A stretch of DNA of 64,000 nt from Limnoglobus roseus (GTDB lineage: Bacteria; Planctomycetota; Planctomycetia; Gemmatales; Gemmataceae), in the NCBI RefSeq assembly GCF_008254045.1, contig NZ_CP042425.1, positions 4,340,001 to 4,404,000 on the forward strand, in the 5' to 3' direction. The position numbers were made by a program, and so were the translations under genes. This document shows positions 28,292 to 36,495 of the stretch, piece by piece. Numbering within the stretch: the stretch's first letter is position 1; each line of letters starts with the position of its first letter. A model generated the notes under the pieces. That model was not told where the DNA came from, did no database searches, and worked only from the letters and a program-made list of their open reading frames with translations.

Positions 28292-31200
28292 ATGCTCTCT
28301 CAATGGTGTCGGAAACTGTTCGGCCAACCCCGCCCCAACCGCCGCGTTCGGCGGGCGGCCCTCCCGGCCCTCGGGTTCGAATCGCTGGAGGCCCGCGAGG
28401 TGCCGGCCTTCCTCGCCCCCATCTCTTACGGCGGCGGGGCCGGAAACATCGCCGTCGGCGACCTGAACAACGACGGCCGCGACGACATGGCGGTGGCCAG
28501 CAACATGCTCGCAGGCGGGTCAGTCGGGGTCATGCTCGGCAACGCCGACGGGTCGTTCGCCCCGTTGGCCAACTTCGCCACGGGGTCGCTCGTCACCGAC
28601 GTGGCGGCCGGCGACCTGAACGGCGACGGGAAGAAGGACCTCGTCGTCGCCGGGGCAGACCTCGGCGTGCTGCTCGGCAACGGGGACGGCACGTTCGGTG
28701 CGCCGACCGCCTTCCCGGCCGTCGGCTTCGCCGCCCACTCGGTGAAGGTCGGCGACTTCAACAACGACGCCAAGTTCGATGTGGCCACGATCACCGACAA
28801 CAGTGCGGCCGTGTACCTCGGCAACGGCGACGGCACCCTCCAGGCGGGGATCACGGTCGCCGTGGCGGGCAACAACATCAATCTCGTCGTCGGCGACTAC
28901 GACCGCGACGGCAACCTTGACATGGCCACGTCGAACACGGCCAGCGTCGGCACCATCAGCGTCCTACACGGCCACGGCGACGGGTCGTTCGACGCCGTGC
29001 ACAGCTACCCGGCCTTCTCCGCCCCGGTGTACCTCGGCGAGGGGGACTTCAACCACGACGGGTACATGGACTTCGCCGTGCCGAACTCGTATTCGGCCAC
29101 GTCGATGAGCGTCATCATGAACAATGGCGACGGCACCTACGCCCCGCCGCACACCTACGGCATCGGCCAGACCGGGTACGAGATCGAAGTCGCGGACTTC
29201 AACAACGACGGGAACGACGACTTCGCCGTCCGCGGCGGGTCGCAGTACATGGTCAGCCTCGGCAAGGGGGACGGCACGTTCTACCCGTCGGTCGCGTTCA
29301 ACACGCCGGCCGGCCGGTTCGAGGCCGGGGCACACGGGGACTTCAACGGCGACGGGGCGGTCGACCTAGCGTACCCGACGATCAGCGGCGTGACGGTGGT
29401 GGCGAACGACCACGCCGACTACCAGAACCTCGCCGGGGCGGTGACGTTCCAGGTGACGGCCCCGGCCACCACCACGTCCGGCTCGGTGCTGCCGATGACG
29501 GTGACGGCGGTGGACGGCAACGGCAACGTGGCGACGGGGTTCCGCGGCGTGGTTTACATCAGCAGCAGCGACCCGGCCGCGACGACGGCCACGGGATACG
29601 CTTTCAACCCGCTCGACGCCGGCATCCCCTACGTGTTCACGGCCGCCGACGCCGGCACACACGCCTTCACCGGGGCCATCCGCCTCGTCACCGGGGGCGA
29701 CCAGACGGTGACGCTGTCCGCCCCGAACATGTTCCCCGCGTCGGCCCACGTGACCGTGACCGGCCAGGTGAGCAAGCTGGCCTTCTCCGCCCCCGTCGCG
29801 TCGACCGCCGGCGACACGTTCGCCGTGACCGTGACGGCCGTGGACACGCAAGGGGCCGTCGCCACCGGGTACAGCAGCCGGGTGCACTTCGCCAGCACCG
29901 ACGCCCTCGCGGGGCTGCCGGCCGACTACACGTTCACGCCCGACGACGCCGGGTCACACACGTTCACCGTCACGATGAAGTCGTCCGGCCCGCGGTTCGT
30001 GTCGGCCACGGAAGTGGGCGGCACGATCACCGGCGGGGCGACAGTGAACGTCGCCGCGGCCGCGGCCAAGTCGCTGGTCCTGGCCGGCGGCGGCGGGGCC
30101 ATCGGTGTCGTCCGACCTCTGTCGATTGTGGCGAACGACGTGTACGGCAACGTCGCTGCGGATTACGCCGGCACCGTCCACGTCACCAGTTCCGACCCGG
30201 CGGCCGTGCTGCCGGCCGACGTGGCCCTCGTCAACGGCGTGGCGACGGTGAGTGTGAAACTGCTGACTGTTGGCACGCAGACGATCACCGCCACCGACGT
30301 GGCCGCCCCGACGATCACCGGCACCGTGTCCAGCGACGCCACCCCGCCGGTCGCCGCCCTGTTCACCGTCACCGGCTTCCCGGCGACGGTCGCCGGTGTC
30401 GCTCAGTCGTTCAAGGTGACCGTCCGCGACACCATCGGCCAAGTCGCCACCGGGTACACCGGCACGGTCTACTTCAGCAGCTCCGACGTGCAGGCCGGTC
30501 TGCCGGCGAGCTATACGTTCACGGCCGCCGACGCCGGCGTGAAGACGTTCACCGCCACGCTGAAGACGGCCGGCACGCAGTCGCTCACCGTCCGCGACCT
30601 GACCGGCACCCTTGTTGGCTCGCAGGCCGGCATCGCCGTCACGCCGGCGGCGTTCGGCCGGTTCATCCTGTCCGTGCCGAACGGGACCGACAGCAAGGGG
30701 CACATCCTCGTCACCGCCGGCGACGCGATCTCCCTGACCGTGCGGGCGACCGACGCCTTCGGCAACACGATCGTCGGGTACAAGGGGAAGGTGAACATCA
30801 CCAGCACGGACGCCCAAGCCGGTCTGCCGTCGGCCTACAACTTCACGGCCGCCGACGCCGGGGTGCACACGTTCACCGTCGTGCTTAAGACGGCGACGCC
30901 GAACAGCGTGCTCTTTTCGTTCAACGTGGTGGACGCGGCGAACGCGGCAAGCCTGGCGACGATCACGAACTTCGAGGTGGTGAACGCGGCGGCGGTGAAA
31001 TTCGTCCTCAACACTCCGACGAACGCCACGACGGGCACGCCGTTCACGTTCAAGGTGACGGCCCTGGACGCCTACGGCAACACGGTGAAGAACTACTTCG
31101 GCACGGTCCACATCGGTTCGGCCGCGGCCGGCCTCGGCCTGCCGGCCGACTACACGTTCAGCCCCGCCGACGCCGGTGTTCACACCTTCACCGCCACGGC

Positions 31201-31342
31201 GACAGCGACCGGTAACGCGACTGTGACCGTCTCGGACGTGCTCAACGCGTCGCTATCCGCGACCAGCTCGACCATCACAATCAAATCTGTGACCGGTGGT
31301 GGAAGTGGGGGTGGAGGAAGTGGGGGTGGGAAGAAGGTCTAA
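28292..31342 (+). CDS. Large FG-GAP / Ig-like repeat surface protein
   Basis: A 1016-residue protein preceded by GGAGGATGGATAA. Residues 1-40 hold a basic stretch and the motif FESLEAREVPA, the N-terminal mark of giant exported proteins in Gemmataceae. Residues 45-370 contain seven FG-GAP/VCBS repeats, each with a calcium-binding-like D-x-N-x-D-G-x-x-D loop (DLNNDGRDD, DLNGDGKKD, DFNHDGYMD, DFNNDGNDD, DFNGDGAVD). Residues 385-1000 hold about six Ig-like units with the recurring block LPADYTFTPDDAGSHTFTVT. The C-terminus is a GGGS-rich tail ending KKV. There is no catalytic motif; a cell-surface or envelope role is inferred. It is divergent from the sigma-factor operon. Confidence 0.9.
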   Translation: MLSQWCRKLFGQPRPNRRVRRAALPALGFESLEAREVPAFLAPISYGGGAGNIAVGDLNNDGRDDMAVASNMLAGGSVGVMLGNADGSFAPLANFATGSLVTDVAAGDLNGDGKKDLVVAGADLGVLLGNGDGTFGAPTAFPAVGFAAHSVKVGDFNNDAKFDVATITDNSAAVYLGNGDGTLQAGITVAVAGNNINLVVGDYDRDGNLDMATSNTASVGTISVLHGHGDGSFDAVHSYPAFSAPVYLGEGDFNHDGYMDFAVPNSYSATSMSVIMNNGDGTYAPPHTYGIGQTGYEIEVADFNNDGNDDFAVRGGSQYMVSLGKGDGTFYPSVAFNTPAGRFEAGAHGDFNGDGAVDLAYPTISGVTVVANDHADYQNLAGAVTFQVTAPATTTSGSVLPMTVTAVDGNGNVATGFRGVVYISSSDPAATTATGYAFNPLDAGIPYVFTAADAGTHAFTGAIRLVTGGDQTVTLSAPNMFPASAHVTVTGQVSKLAFSAPVASTAGDTFAVTVTAVDTQGAVATGYSSRVHFASTDALAGLPADYTFTPDDAGSHTFTVTMKSSGPRFVSATEVGGTITGGATVNVAAAAAKSLVLAGGGGAIGVVRPLSIVANDVYGNVAADYAGTVHVTSSDPAAVLPADVALVNGVATVSVKLLTVGTQTITATDVAAPTITGTVSSDATPPVAALFTVTGFPATVAGVAQSFKVTVRDTIGQVATGYTGTVYFSSSDVQAGLPASYTFTAADAGVKTFTATLKTAGTQSLTVRDLTGTLVGSQAGIAVTPAAFGRFILSVPNGTDSKGHILVTAGDAISLTVRATDAFGNTIVGYKGKVNITSTDAQAGLPSAYNFTAADAGVHTFTVVLKTATPNSVLFSFNVVDAANAASLATITNFEVVNAAAVKFVLNTPTNATTGTPFTFKVTALDAYGNTVKNYFGTVHIGSAAAGLGLPADYTFSPADAGVHTFTATATATGNATVTVSDVLNASLSATSSTITIKSVTGGGSGGGGSGGGKKV

Positions 31343-31687
31343 TAATGTAGTAAGTAGCCTGAAGTAAATCCTGATCAAGTCCGTGGCCCATGAGCCGAGC
31401 CAAGGGCCACAGACTTGTGCTCGCACTTGGTGATGCTGGTGCGTAGAACTGCTTTAAGATCATTGTCGCCAAATCTATGCCTCAACCTCGCATGGAAGTA
31501 ACGGAACGGGGATGTTCTCTTCCGAGAACATTCCCCTTTCGTTGACTCCGTGGTTGCGAACAAGCATCGTAGGTTTCGTATGTTCTGAGCCGCTCCTTGC
31601 CGATTAACGGCACCAGTGGGTTGCCTCGGAATCACTTGAAGCAGCGACGTTGAGGAAAGCGGGGCTTTCATCCCAGCCTGAAGTTCA
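31343..31687. other. Intergenic region at the left edge of the mobile mosaic
   Basis: A 345-base stretch with lower GC than its left neighbour and no supported gene. Besides the hairpin at 31508 nothing was recognised. In particular there is no tRNA or copy of the tRNA-Arg fragment found at 54851, so no partner attachment site is seen on this side. Confidence 0.5.
31508..31536. terminator. Hairpin resembling a transcription terminator
   Basis: GGGGATGTTCTC pairs with GAGAACATTCCCC around a four-base loop, with one bulged base, followed by TTTCG. It lies 166 bases past the surface-protein stop. The T-run is short, so termination is uncertain. Confidence 0.5.
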
Positions 31688-31930
31688 TTATCCGATCTCA
31701 TCAGCAAGGTATTTCGCCTCTCGGTTGTCGAACGCCGGCCGCGTACCTTCCAGCACGTTCAGGACGGTCCGGTTGATCTCCGGGTTCTCGATCGAGCCGG
31801 CCACGTATTTCACCCGGTGCCCGTCCTTCGGCTCGATCCAGGCGCAGACGATCTGCTCGGCGTCGCACGCCACGGCCAGATTGGGGTTGTGCGTCACCAT
31901 GATGATCTGCCGCCGCTCCTTCGCCTCAAC
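31688..31930 (-). pseudogene. C-terminal remnant of an SMC/RecN-like AAA ATPase
   Basis: The minus strand reads VEAKERRQIIMVTHNPNLAV, then ACDAEQIVCAW ... YVAGSIENPEINRTVLNVLE ... AFDNREAKYLADEIG and a stop. The VTHNPN-x(6)-DAE block and the final EGTRPAFDNREAKY match the C-terminal ATPase lobe of large coiled-coil AAA proteins (TrlF or SbcC-like). The Walker A part and coiled coil are absent: to the right, unrelated sequence coding on the opposite strand begins near 31931. It is a truncated leftover at the border of the mobile region. Confidence 0.6.
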
Positions 31931-31933
31931 AAG

Positions 31934-32245
31934 GGGACCTCGACCTGAACATCCGCGACGGCCGCATCGCCGCCCAGGTCGCCGACCGGTCCATCCTCTG
32001 CGAGTTGATCGACGGCGGCATTCTCGACGAGCACCACCGCTACTACGCCATGACCCTGCCCAGCCTCCGCCGCTAATTCCGCCGCGCCGTCGATTCCAAA
32101 GGGAACGTCATCATCTACGCCCGCGAGTTCCTGTCCATCTCCAACAGCGGCATCCTGGAAACGCTTTACCTTCGCGTCTGCAAGCTGATCGGCCGGCAAC
32201 CGCGCCCTCGGCCGCCGGGTACGCGCTGCACTTCTTCACCGCTGT
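31934..32245 (+). pseudogene. Degenerate coding fragment of unknown family
   Basis: The plus frame reads GDLDLNIRDGRIAAQVADRS, LCELIDGGILDEHHRYYAMT and LPSLRR, then TAA at about 32074, and continues in the same frame with FRRAVDSKGNVIIYAREFLS and ISNSGILETLYLRVCKLIG. The composition looks like real protein, but there is no start, one in-frame stop and junk at both ends. Family not recognised. Confidence 0.3.
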
Positions 32246-32363
32246 TTACACTGAATGGAATTCCGGAAGAACTCCGACTCAAGATCACTTCCCAAAAACT
32301 CGGCTCGCATGCTTGCTCATGATCTGCATACTGGAGGCCGGCGAACCGTTACCCACCACCCGG

Positions 32364-32675
32364 ATGTACCCCATGATCACCGTCGTCATTCCACCGGCCA
32401 TCGTTCCGCACAAGTTATGCCTAACGTTCGGCCAGTGGTCCGCGTTGTTCCTGGAACTGCTGACCGTCCCCGCGCTGTTCCCGAAGGTCAAGGCACTCAT
32501 GGGGCAGGACGAGAAGGCGATCTGGCTCCTCCCCCACGAAGTCGCGTTCCTGCAAGGCATCGTCGCCAACCCGCGGCCGCGGCGGGGGCGGCAGCACGCG
32601 TTGCGATGCCAGCAACTCGGTCGCAAGCTCCGCACGATCCGGGACCGCATCGACCGGGCGGCCAGTCTCGGCTGA
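32364..32675 (+). CDS. Hypothetical protein
   Basis: About 103 residues from MYPMITVVIPPAIVPHKLCL, with a hydrophobic N-terminal half (FGQWSALFLELLTVPALFPK) and a basic C-terminus (RQHALRCQQLGRKLRTIRDR). Starts at 32364 and 32373 are both possible and neither has a good ribosome site. No family recognised; it may be a small mobile-element gene. A perfect palindrome follows the stop by 8 bases. Confidence 0.4.
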   Translation: MYPMITVVIPPAIVPHKLCLTFGQWSALFLELLTVPALFPKVKALMGQDEKAIWLLPHEVAFLQGIVANPRPRRGRQHALRCQQLGRKLRTIRDRIDRAASLG

Positions 32676-32682
32676 CGGCCTC

Positions 32683-32706
32683 CGGAGTTGCCACGTGGCA
32701 ACTCCG
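32683..32706. repeat. Perfect 24-bp palindrome without a loop
   Basis: Positions 32683-32694 (CGGAGTTGCCAC) and 32695-32706 (GTGGCAACTCCG) are exact reverse complements with no spacer. It begins eight bases after the hypothetical-gene stop. There is no T-tract, so it could be a dimer-protein binding site, an end of a lost element or a poor terminator. Confidence 0.75.
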
Positions 32707-32753
32707 CGGCTAGCACGAATCGCTCGCACGCGCCCAAGCGAGTTAGCGGTCGG

Positions 32754-32957
32754 TACGCCCTTGGGCGCGGCACCCGGACCGGGCGCCCGGGCCAGCCACG
32801 ACCGCACGTCCTTGGCGATGAAGTCCGGACGGTTGTCGCCCCGCAGGTGCCCGGGCATACCTCCCTCGTTCGCCACCCCTGCCAGGGTCGCGGCCACGTC
32901 CGCGGCCGTCAGGTTCCGAGCGGCGGCAAGCGCCCGGCACTCGCGGGCGTCGGTGTC
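32754..32957 (-). pseudogene. Fragment of an IS3-type transposase (rve integrase core)
   Basis: The minus strand encodes ECRALAAARNLTAADVAATL ... VANEGGMPGHLRGDNRPDFI then AKDVRSWLARAPG. This corresponds to the middle of the DDE domain (family pattern HIRSDNGPEFIAKAVRxWL), with the second aspartate kept but changed surroundings (GDNRPDF). Both ends of the transposase and both terminal repeats are missing. It lies directly downstream of the truncated terminase gene. Confidence 0.65.
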
Positions 32958-33012
32958 GGCGGCGGGAGGGTGGGAGGAACGGGAGCGAATTCCGGGTCGA
33001 CCGCACACGCGA

Positions 33013-33681
33013 TCACCCCGGTGCCTTGGCCGGGGGCGGGGACGAACCGACGCGCCTCGCCGGTGGGATGAAGCCGATTCGCGATTCGGCGGGGCGGATG
33101 GCCGTGGACTCGATGAACACTTCCGTCGCGGCCTGGTTGGGGATGGCCTGCATCACCCCGGCGGCGTGCTCGTCGGCGTGCGGCCAGAAACCGCACTCGG
33201 AGCCGTGGAATAGCTGAATCGTCGAGGAACGCCCCGTTCCCTTCGTCCCGGCGGTGCCGAGCTTGTACCCGCTGTCGAGCCGCCCGAACACCAGTTCCTT
33301 GGCATTACTTGCTTTCGTCTGGGGCTTTAGCAAGGAGGGGCAGTGCTCGTGATACCGCTCCACCATCTTGAACAGGTTGTCGGTCGCCTGCTGCTCGTGC
33401 GTCAGGATAAACGCCTGGCAGCCCTTGCGGTGCGTCACCCGCCAGTAGAACCGCCCCTCGATGTAGGTGCTGATGCCCTGCTGCCGCCCCTTGAGGACGA
33501 TGACCCGCACTTTCCCGGTTGATGCGCGTTGGGCTTCGACTTGGGTGTGAAGGTGATGCTGCGCCTTGTTCAGGCGGAAGGGGTCGACTGTCCCGGTCTT
33601 GGTGCGGATGCGGAGGGCGCGCGGAGCATAATAGGTAAAATCGTCTCGCAGGCGGCGGGCGATGACCAGCTCACTGCGCAT
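33013..33681 (-). pseudogene. Phage terminase large subunit, C-terminally truncated
   Basis: TerL pumps DNA into the prohead. From the ATG at 33681 the product reads MRSELVIARRLRDDFTYYAP ... VIVLKGRQQGISTYIEGRFY, where KGRQQGIS is the Walker A-like P-loop. AFILTHEQQATDNLFKMVER and LGTAGTKGTGRSSTIQLFHG follow, and the Walker B/ATPase region ends at VFIESTA (about 33100). Beyond that the sequence is unrelated, so the nuclease half is gone. It overlaps terS by 11 bases, as in intact phages. Packaging function must be lost. Confidence 0.8.
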
Positions 33682-34006
33682 TGTCCAAATCGTGCAGGTC
33701 TTCCAGCCGTTCCTCGTGCGTGCCGATGCTGCCGGAGTGCTCGACGGCCTTCCGCTTCGGCGCGACGTACTGGGCCAGTTCTTTGTAGGCGGTGAGGCGC
33801 TGGTCGAACGTGGGGCGAACCTCGATGTCTTCGTTACCCAGATATGCCCGGCAGAGAAGGGACTCGCCGTTGGCAATGCGCGCCAAGCCTTCGATGGGGT
33901 CGCAGTTCAGGTTGCTGAGCAGCTCTTGAACTTCGAGAGTGCCCTTGTTCTTTGTTCCCTTAGCCCGACCGCCTCTGCGTTCTCCGGGTTTTGATCCTCT
34001 CGGCAT
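33671..34006 (-). CDS. Phage terminase small-subunit-like protein
   Basis: 111 residues beginning MPRGSKPGERRGGRAKGTKN, a basic N-terminus seen in small terminases of siphophages, then a helical part (EVQELLSNLNCDPIEGLARI ... RLTAYKELAQYVAPKRKAVE). Position directly before and overlapping terL supports the call. It would recognise the pac site. The frame is intact although its partner is broken. Confidence 0.7.
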   Translation of the reverse strand: MPRGSKPGERRGGRAKGTKNKGTLEVQELLSNLNCDPIEGLARIANGESLLCRAYLGNEDIEVRPTFDQRLTAYKELAQYVAPKRKAVEHSGSIGTHEERLEDLHDLDNAQ

Positions 34007-34012
34007 GTACTC

Positions 34013-34222
34013 TTAACTTTCGCTAACGATTGCTACTTTTGTGACCGCTGGCTCCTCTTCGTTCTTGCAGCTAATCAGCGTATCGAGATTCTCCCTGGCG
34101 TGATGGTATATCCATGAGAACGCCTCCTTCTCCATTGGGTTCGGGGATGTACAACCGATGGAGGCTATAGTTGCAATCGTGCCATAGGACTGAATCAGTT
34201 CATCGATTGAGGGCATCAGCAT
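34013..34222 (-). CDS. Small hypothetical phage protein
   Basis: 69 residues (MLMPSIDELIQSYGTIATIA ... FSWIYHHARENLDTLISCKN) with a modest GGGAAG ribosome site; the next gene, terS, begins 7 bases after its stop. Lower GC than the chromosome. It overlaps a 13-codon frame (MATKKKPGGGKKC) starting at 34257 that may act as a leader. Family unknown. Confidence 0.5.
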   Translation of the reverse strand: MLMPSIDELIQSYGTIATIASIGCTSPNPMEKEAFSWIYHHARENLDTLISCKNEEEPAVTKVAIVSES

Positions 34223-34343
34223 TTCTTCCCGCCGCCCGGTTTCTTCTTCGTGGCCATGTGAGTACCTAAAAAAAATGTACTTGTTTAGCGCCCCATCCGG
34301 CCCCAGGGCAGTCGAACGCGGGCTGATCTGGTAGTATCGCGGC

Positions 34344-35720
34344 ATGGACGAGCCTGCGTGTCCCCGCTGTCGGGATCTCCTCAAGCGTGTCGCCGAACTC
34401 GAAGCCCAGGTCGCCGAGTTGACCCGGAAGCTGGAGGAGGCCGTCCGCGCCGGCAAGCGACAGGCCGCCCCGTTCCGCAAGGGGCCGCCGAAGCCCGACC
34501 CAAAGCCGCCCGGCCGCAAGTCGGGCGACGCCCACGGCACTCACGGCCACCGTCCGCCGCCCCCGCCCGAGCAGGTCGCCGAGTGCCACGAGGCGCACCT
34601 GCCCGACGCCTGCCCCCACTGTCGGGGCCGCCTCGTCGAGACCGGCACCGCCGACCAGTATCAGACCGAGATCCCCCGCACGCCGCTGATCCGCAAGTTC
34701 CGCGTCCACGTCGGACACTGCGAGGGGTGCGGCAAGCGCACCCAGGGCCGGCACCCGCTCCAGACATCCGACGCCCTGGGTGCGGCCGCCAGCCAGGTCG
34801 GCCCCGACGCCCAGGCCGCGGCCGCGGTCCTGCACACCCAGATGGGCCTGTCGCACGGGAAGGTCGCGTCGGCCTTCCGGACCCTGTTCGGCATCACCCT
34901 GACCCGCGGGGCCAGCGCCCGGATCGACCTGCGGGCCGCGGCCCGGCTCGAACCGGACTACACGCTGATCCTCGACGACGTGCGGTCGTCCGAGCAGATC
35001 GCGGCGGACGAGACGGGGTGGCGGGTCGGAGGGCACCCGGCCTGGCTCCACGCCTGGGTCGGTGACCGTGCCACCGCGTACGGCATCGACTCGAAGCGCA
35101 GTGCCGACGCCCTGGAGCGGGTGATCGGAGCGGACTGGTCGGGTGTCTTGAGCCACGACGGGTTCGCCTCCTACGAGCGGTTCGAGGGGGCGATCCATCA
35201 GCAATGTGTGGCCCACGTGCTCCGCCGCGCCCGCGACCTGCTGGCGACCGCCACCCGCGGGGCCGTTCGCTTCCCGCGGCAGGTGATCGCGCTGTTCACC
35301 GAGGCGATCCACTGGCGGAACGGGTACGTGCCGGGGACGTGGACCGACAACCAACTCGACGCGCATCGGGTGTCGTTCGACGACCGCCTGCTGGATCTGG
35401 TGCGCCGACCGCGGGCGGTGCCGGAGTACGCTACTCTGGCGCGGCACCTGCGGAACCACTTCGAGCAGTGGTTCGCGTTCGTGTTCGACCCGCGGATCGA
35501 GCCGACGAACTGGAAGGCCGAGCAGGCGATCCGCCCGGCGGTAGTGAATCGTAAGGTCTGGGGTGGGAACCGGACGGCGGCAGGTGCGCAGGCGCAGGGC
35601 GTACTGATGTCCGTGTTCGAGACGTGCCGCCGCCAGACGCTCTCGGTCGTGGACCACATCAGCCAGACGTTACGCTGGTTCGGCAACCGGCTCCTGACAC
35701 GCCCGCCGCTGTTCGGGTGA
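34344..35720 (+). CDS. IS66-family transposase (TnpC type), element A
   Basis: A 458-residue DDE transposase. The N-terminus has a leucine-zipper-like coiled coil (LLKRVAELEAQVAELTRKLE) and a basic linker. A zinc-binding segment follows (CPHCRGRLVE and CEGCGKRTQGRHP, about residues 92-135). The catalytic core shows ADETGWRVGG (first Asp, about 217), LSHDGFASY (second Asp, about 270) and the Glu-containing IEPTNWKAEQAIRPAVVNRK (about 390). The frame is intact. It differs from the transposase of element B at scattered residues but has the same length, so the two copies are distinct lineages of one IS type. Confidence 0.95.
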   Translation: MDEPACPRCRDLLKRVAELEAQVAELTRKLEEAVRAGKRQAAPFRKGPPKPDPKPPGRKSGDAHGTHGHRPPPPPEQVAECHEAHLPDACPHCRGRLVETGTADQYQTEIPRTPLIRKFRVHVGHCEGCGKRTQGRHPLQTSDALGAAASQVGPDAQAAAAVLHTQMGLSHGKVASAFRTLFGITLTRGASARIDLRAAARLEPDYTLILDDVRSSEQIAADETGWRVGGHPAWLHAWVGDRATAYGIDSKRSADALERVIGADWSGVLSHDGFASYERFEGAIHQQCVAHVLRRARDLLATATRGAVRFPRQVIALFTEAIHWRNGYVPGTWTDNQLDAHRVSFDDRLLDLVRRPRAVPEYATLARHLRNHFEQWFAFVFDPRIEPTNWKAEQAIRPAVVNRKVWGGNRTAAGAQAQGVLMSVFETCRRQTLSVVDHISQTLRWFGNRLLTRPPLFG

Positions 35721-35887
35721 TGAACGAGCACCGGAAACGGAGGAAGGCCAGATGCGATTGCCGGAGAAAGAATGCGTGAGCGGGAGAGAAGGAAGTCGTG
35801 TCCATTAGTCGCCAACAGGTGACCAACGGGAGAGCCGTTGGTACGTGCGTGGCGGCCAAGAAGAACCAGGAGCGAAGCGGAGCCGGA

Positions 35888-36457
35888 ATGGATAAGGAAG
35901 CAGTCGCGGTTGAATCCGTCCGCCAATTCGTGTGGTCGGGTTTTTACGATGCCGACGGGATCGTCGAGATGATCGACGAGGCTGTGCTCAGCCCGGGTGA
36001 GCTTGATCACGGCTGGCTCCGAGCTCGCATCGAAGAGGAGTTCCGCAAGAAGCGTGCGGACGAGCTGGCCTGGCCAGCCATCACTGACTGTGACCGCTTG
36101 GATCAAGTCTTTGAGTTGTTGGAGCAGCAAGGCATTCTGGCGTTGCAGAACGCGGGCTATACCCAGGACAACGGCCTAGACGATGTGACTCAGTTCTACC
36201 ACGAGGCTGGTGGTGAGCAGTCGGGCATCGGCGGCTACTGCTTCTACCACGGTCAGGATCTGGAGCGGGTCATGGAGAACGGTGATCTTCATCTTACCTA
36301 TGGCGATATCCGCGGCGACGACGAGAAAGGCATCGAAATAGGCCGACGGATCAAGCGAGCCTTGGAGACGGCCGGCTTCACCGTGGTTTGGGACGAGGCC
36401 ATCAAGACACGCCTGCTAGTAAAGGGCATCAAATGGCAGAGACGGCTATCCGAGTAA
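35888..36457 (+). CDS. DUF6891-like protein, passenger gene inside IS66 element A
   Basis: A 189-residue cytoplasmic protein that resembles the DUF6891 family (recalled, not searched): FVWSGFYDADGIVEMIDEAV, WPAITDCDRLDQVFELLEQQ, ALQNAGYTQDNGLDDV, then GYCFYHGQDLERVMENGDL and a final TVVWDEAIKTRLLVKGIKWQ. The family is conserved in many bacteria but has no assigned function. The ATG follows GGAG. It lies between the transposase and the right terminal repeat, so it moves with the element. Its GC is below that of the transposase, suggesting capture from another source. Confidence 0.75.
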   Translation: MDKEAVAVESVRQFVWSGFYDADGIVEMIDEAVLSPGELDHGWLRARIEEEFRKKRADELAWPAITDCDRLDQVFELLEQQGILALQNAGYTQDNGLDDVTQFYHEAGGEQSGIGGYCFYHGQDLERVMENGDLHLTYGDIRGDDEKGIEIGRRIKRALETAGFTVVWDEAIKTRLLVKGIKWQRRLSE

Positions 36458-36495
36458 CCGATCGGCGAACGAGACCCAACGAGTTGACCCGCTAA

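Noticed and set aside
29954..31183. 409-codon minus-strand frame opposite the FG-GAP/Ig protein
   Set aside because: Repeats of the sense gene read backwards as Arg/Val/Gly-rich protein; no independent support.
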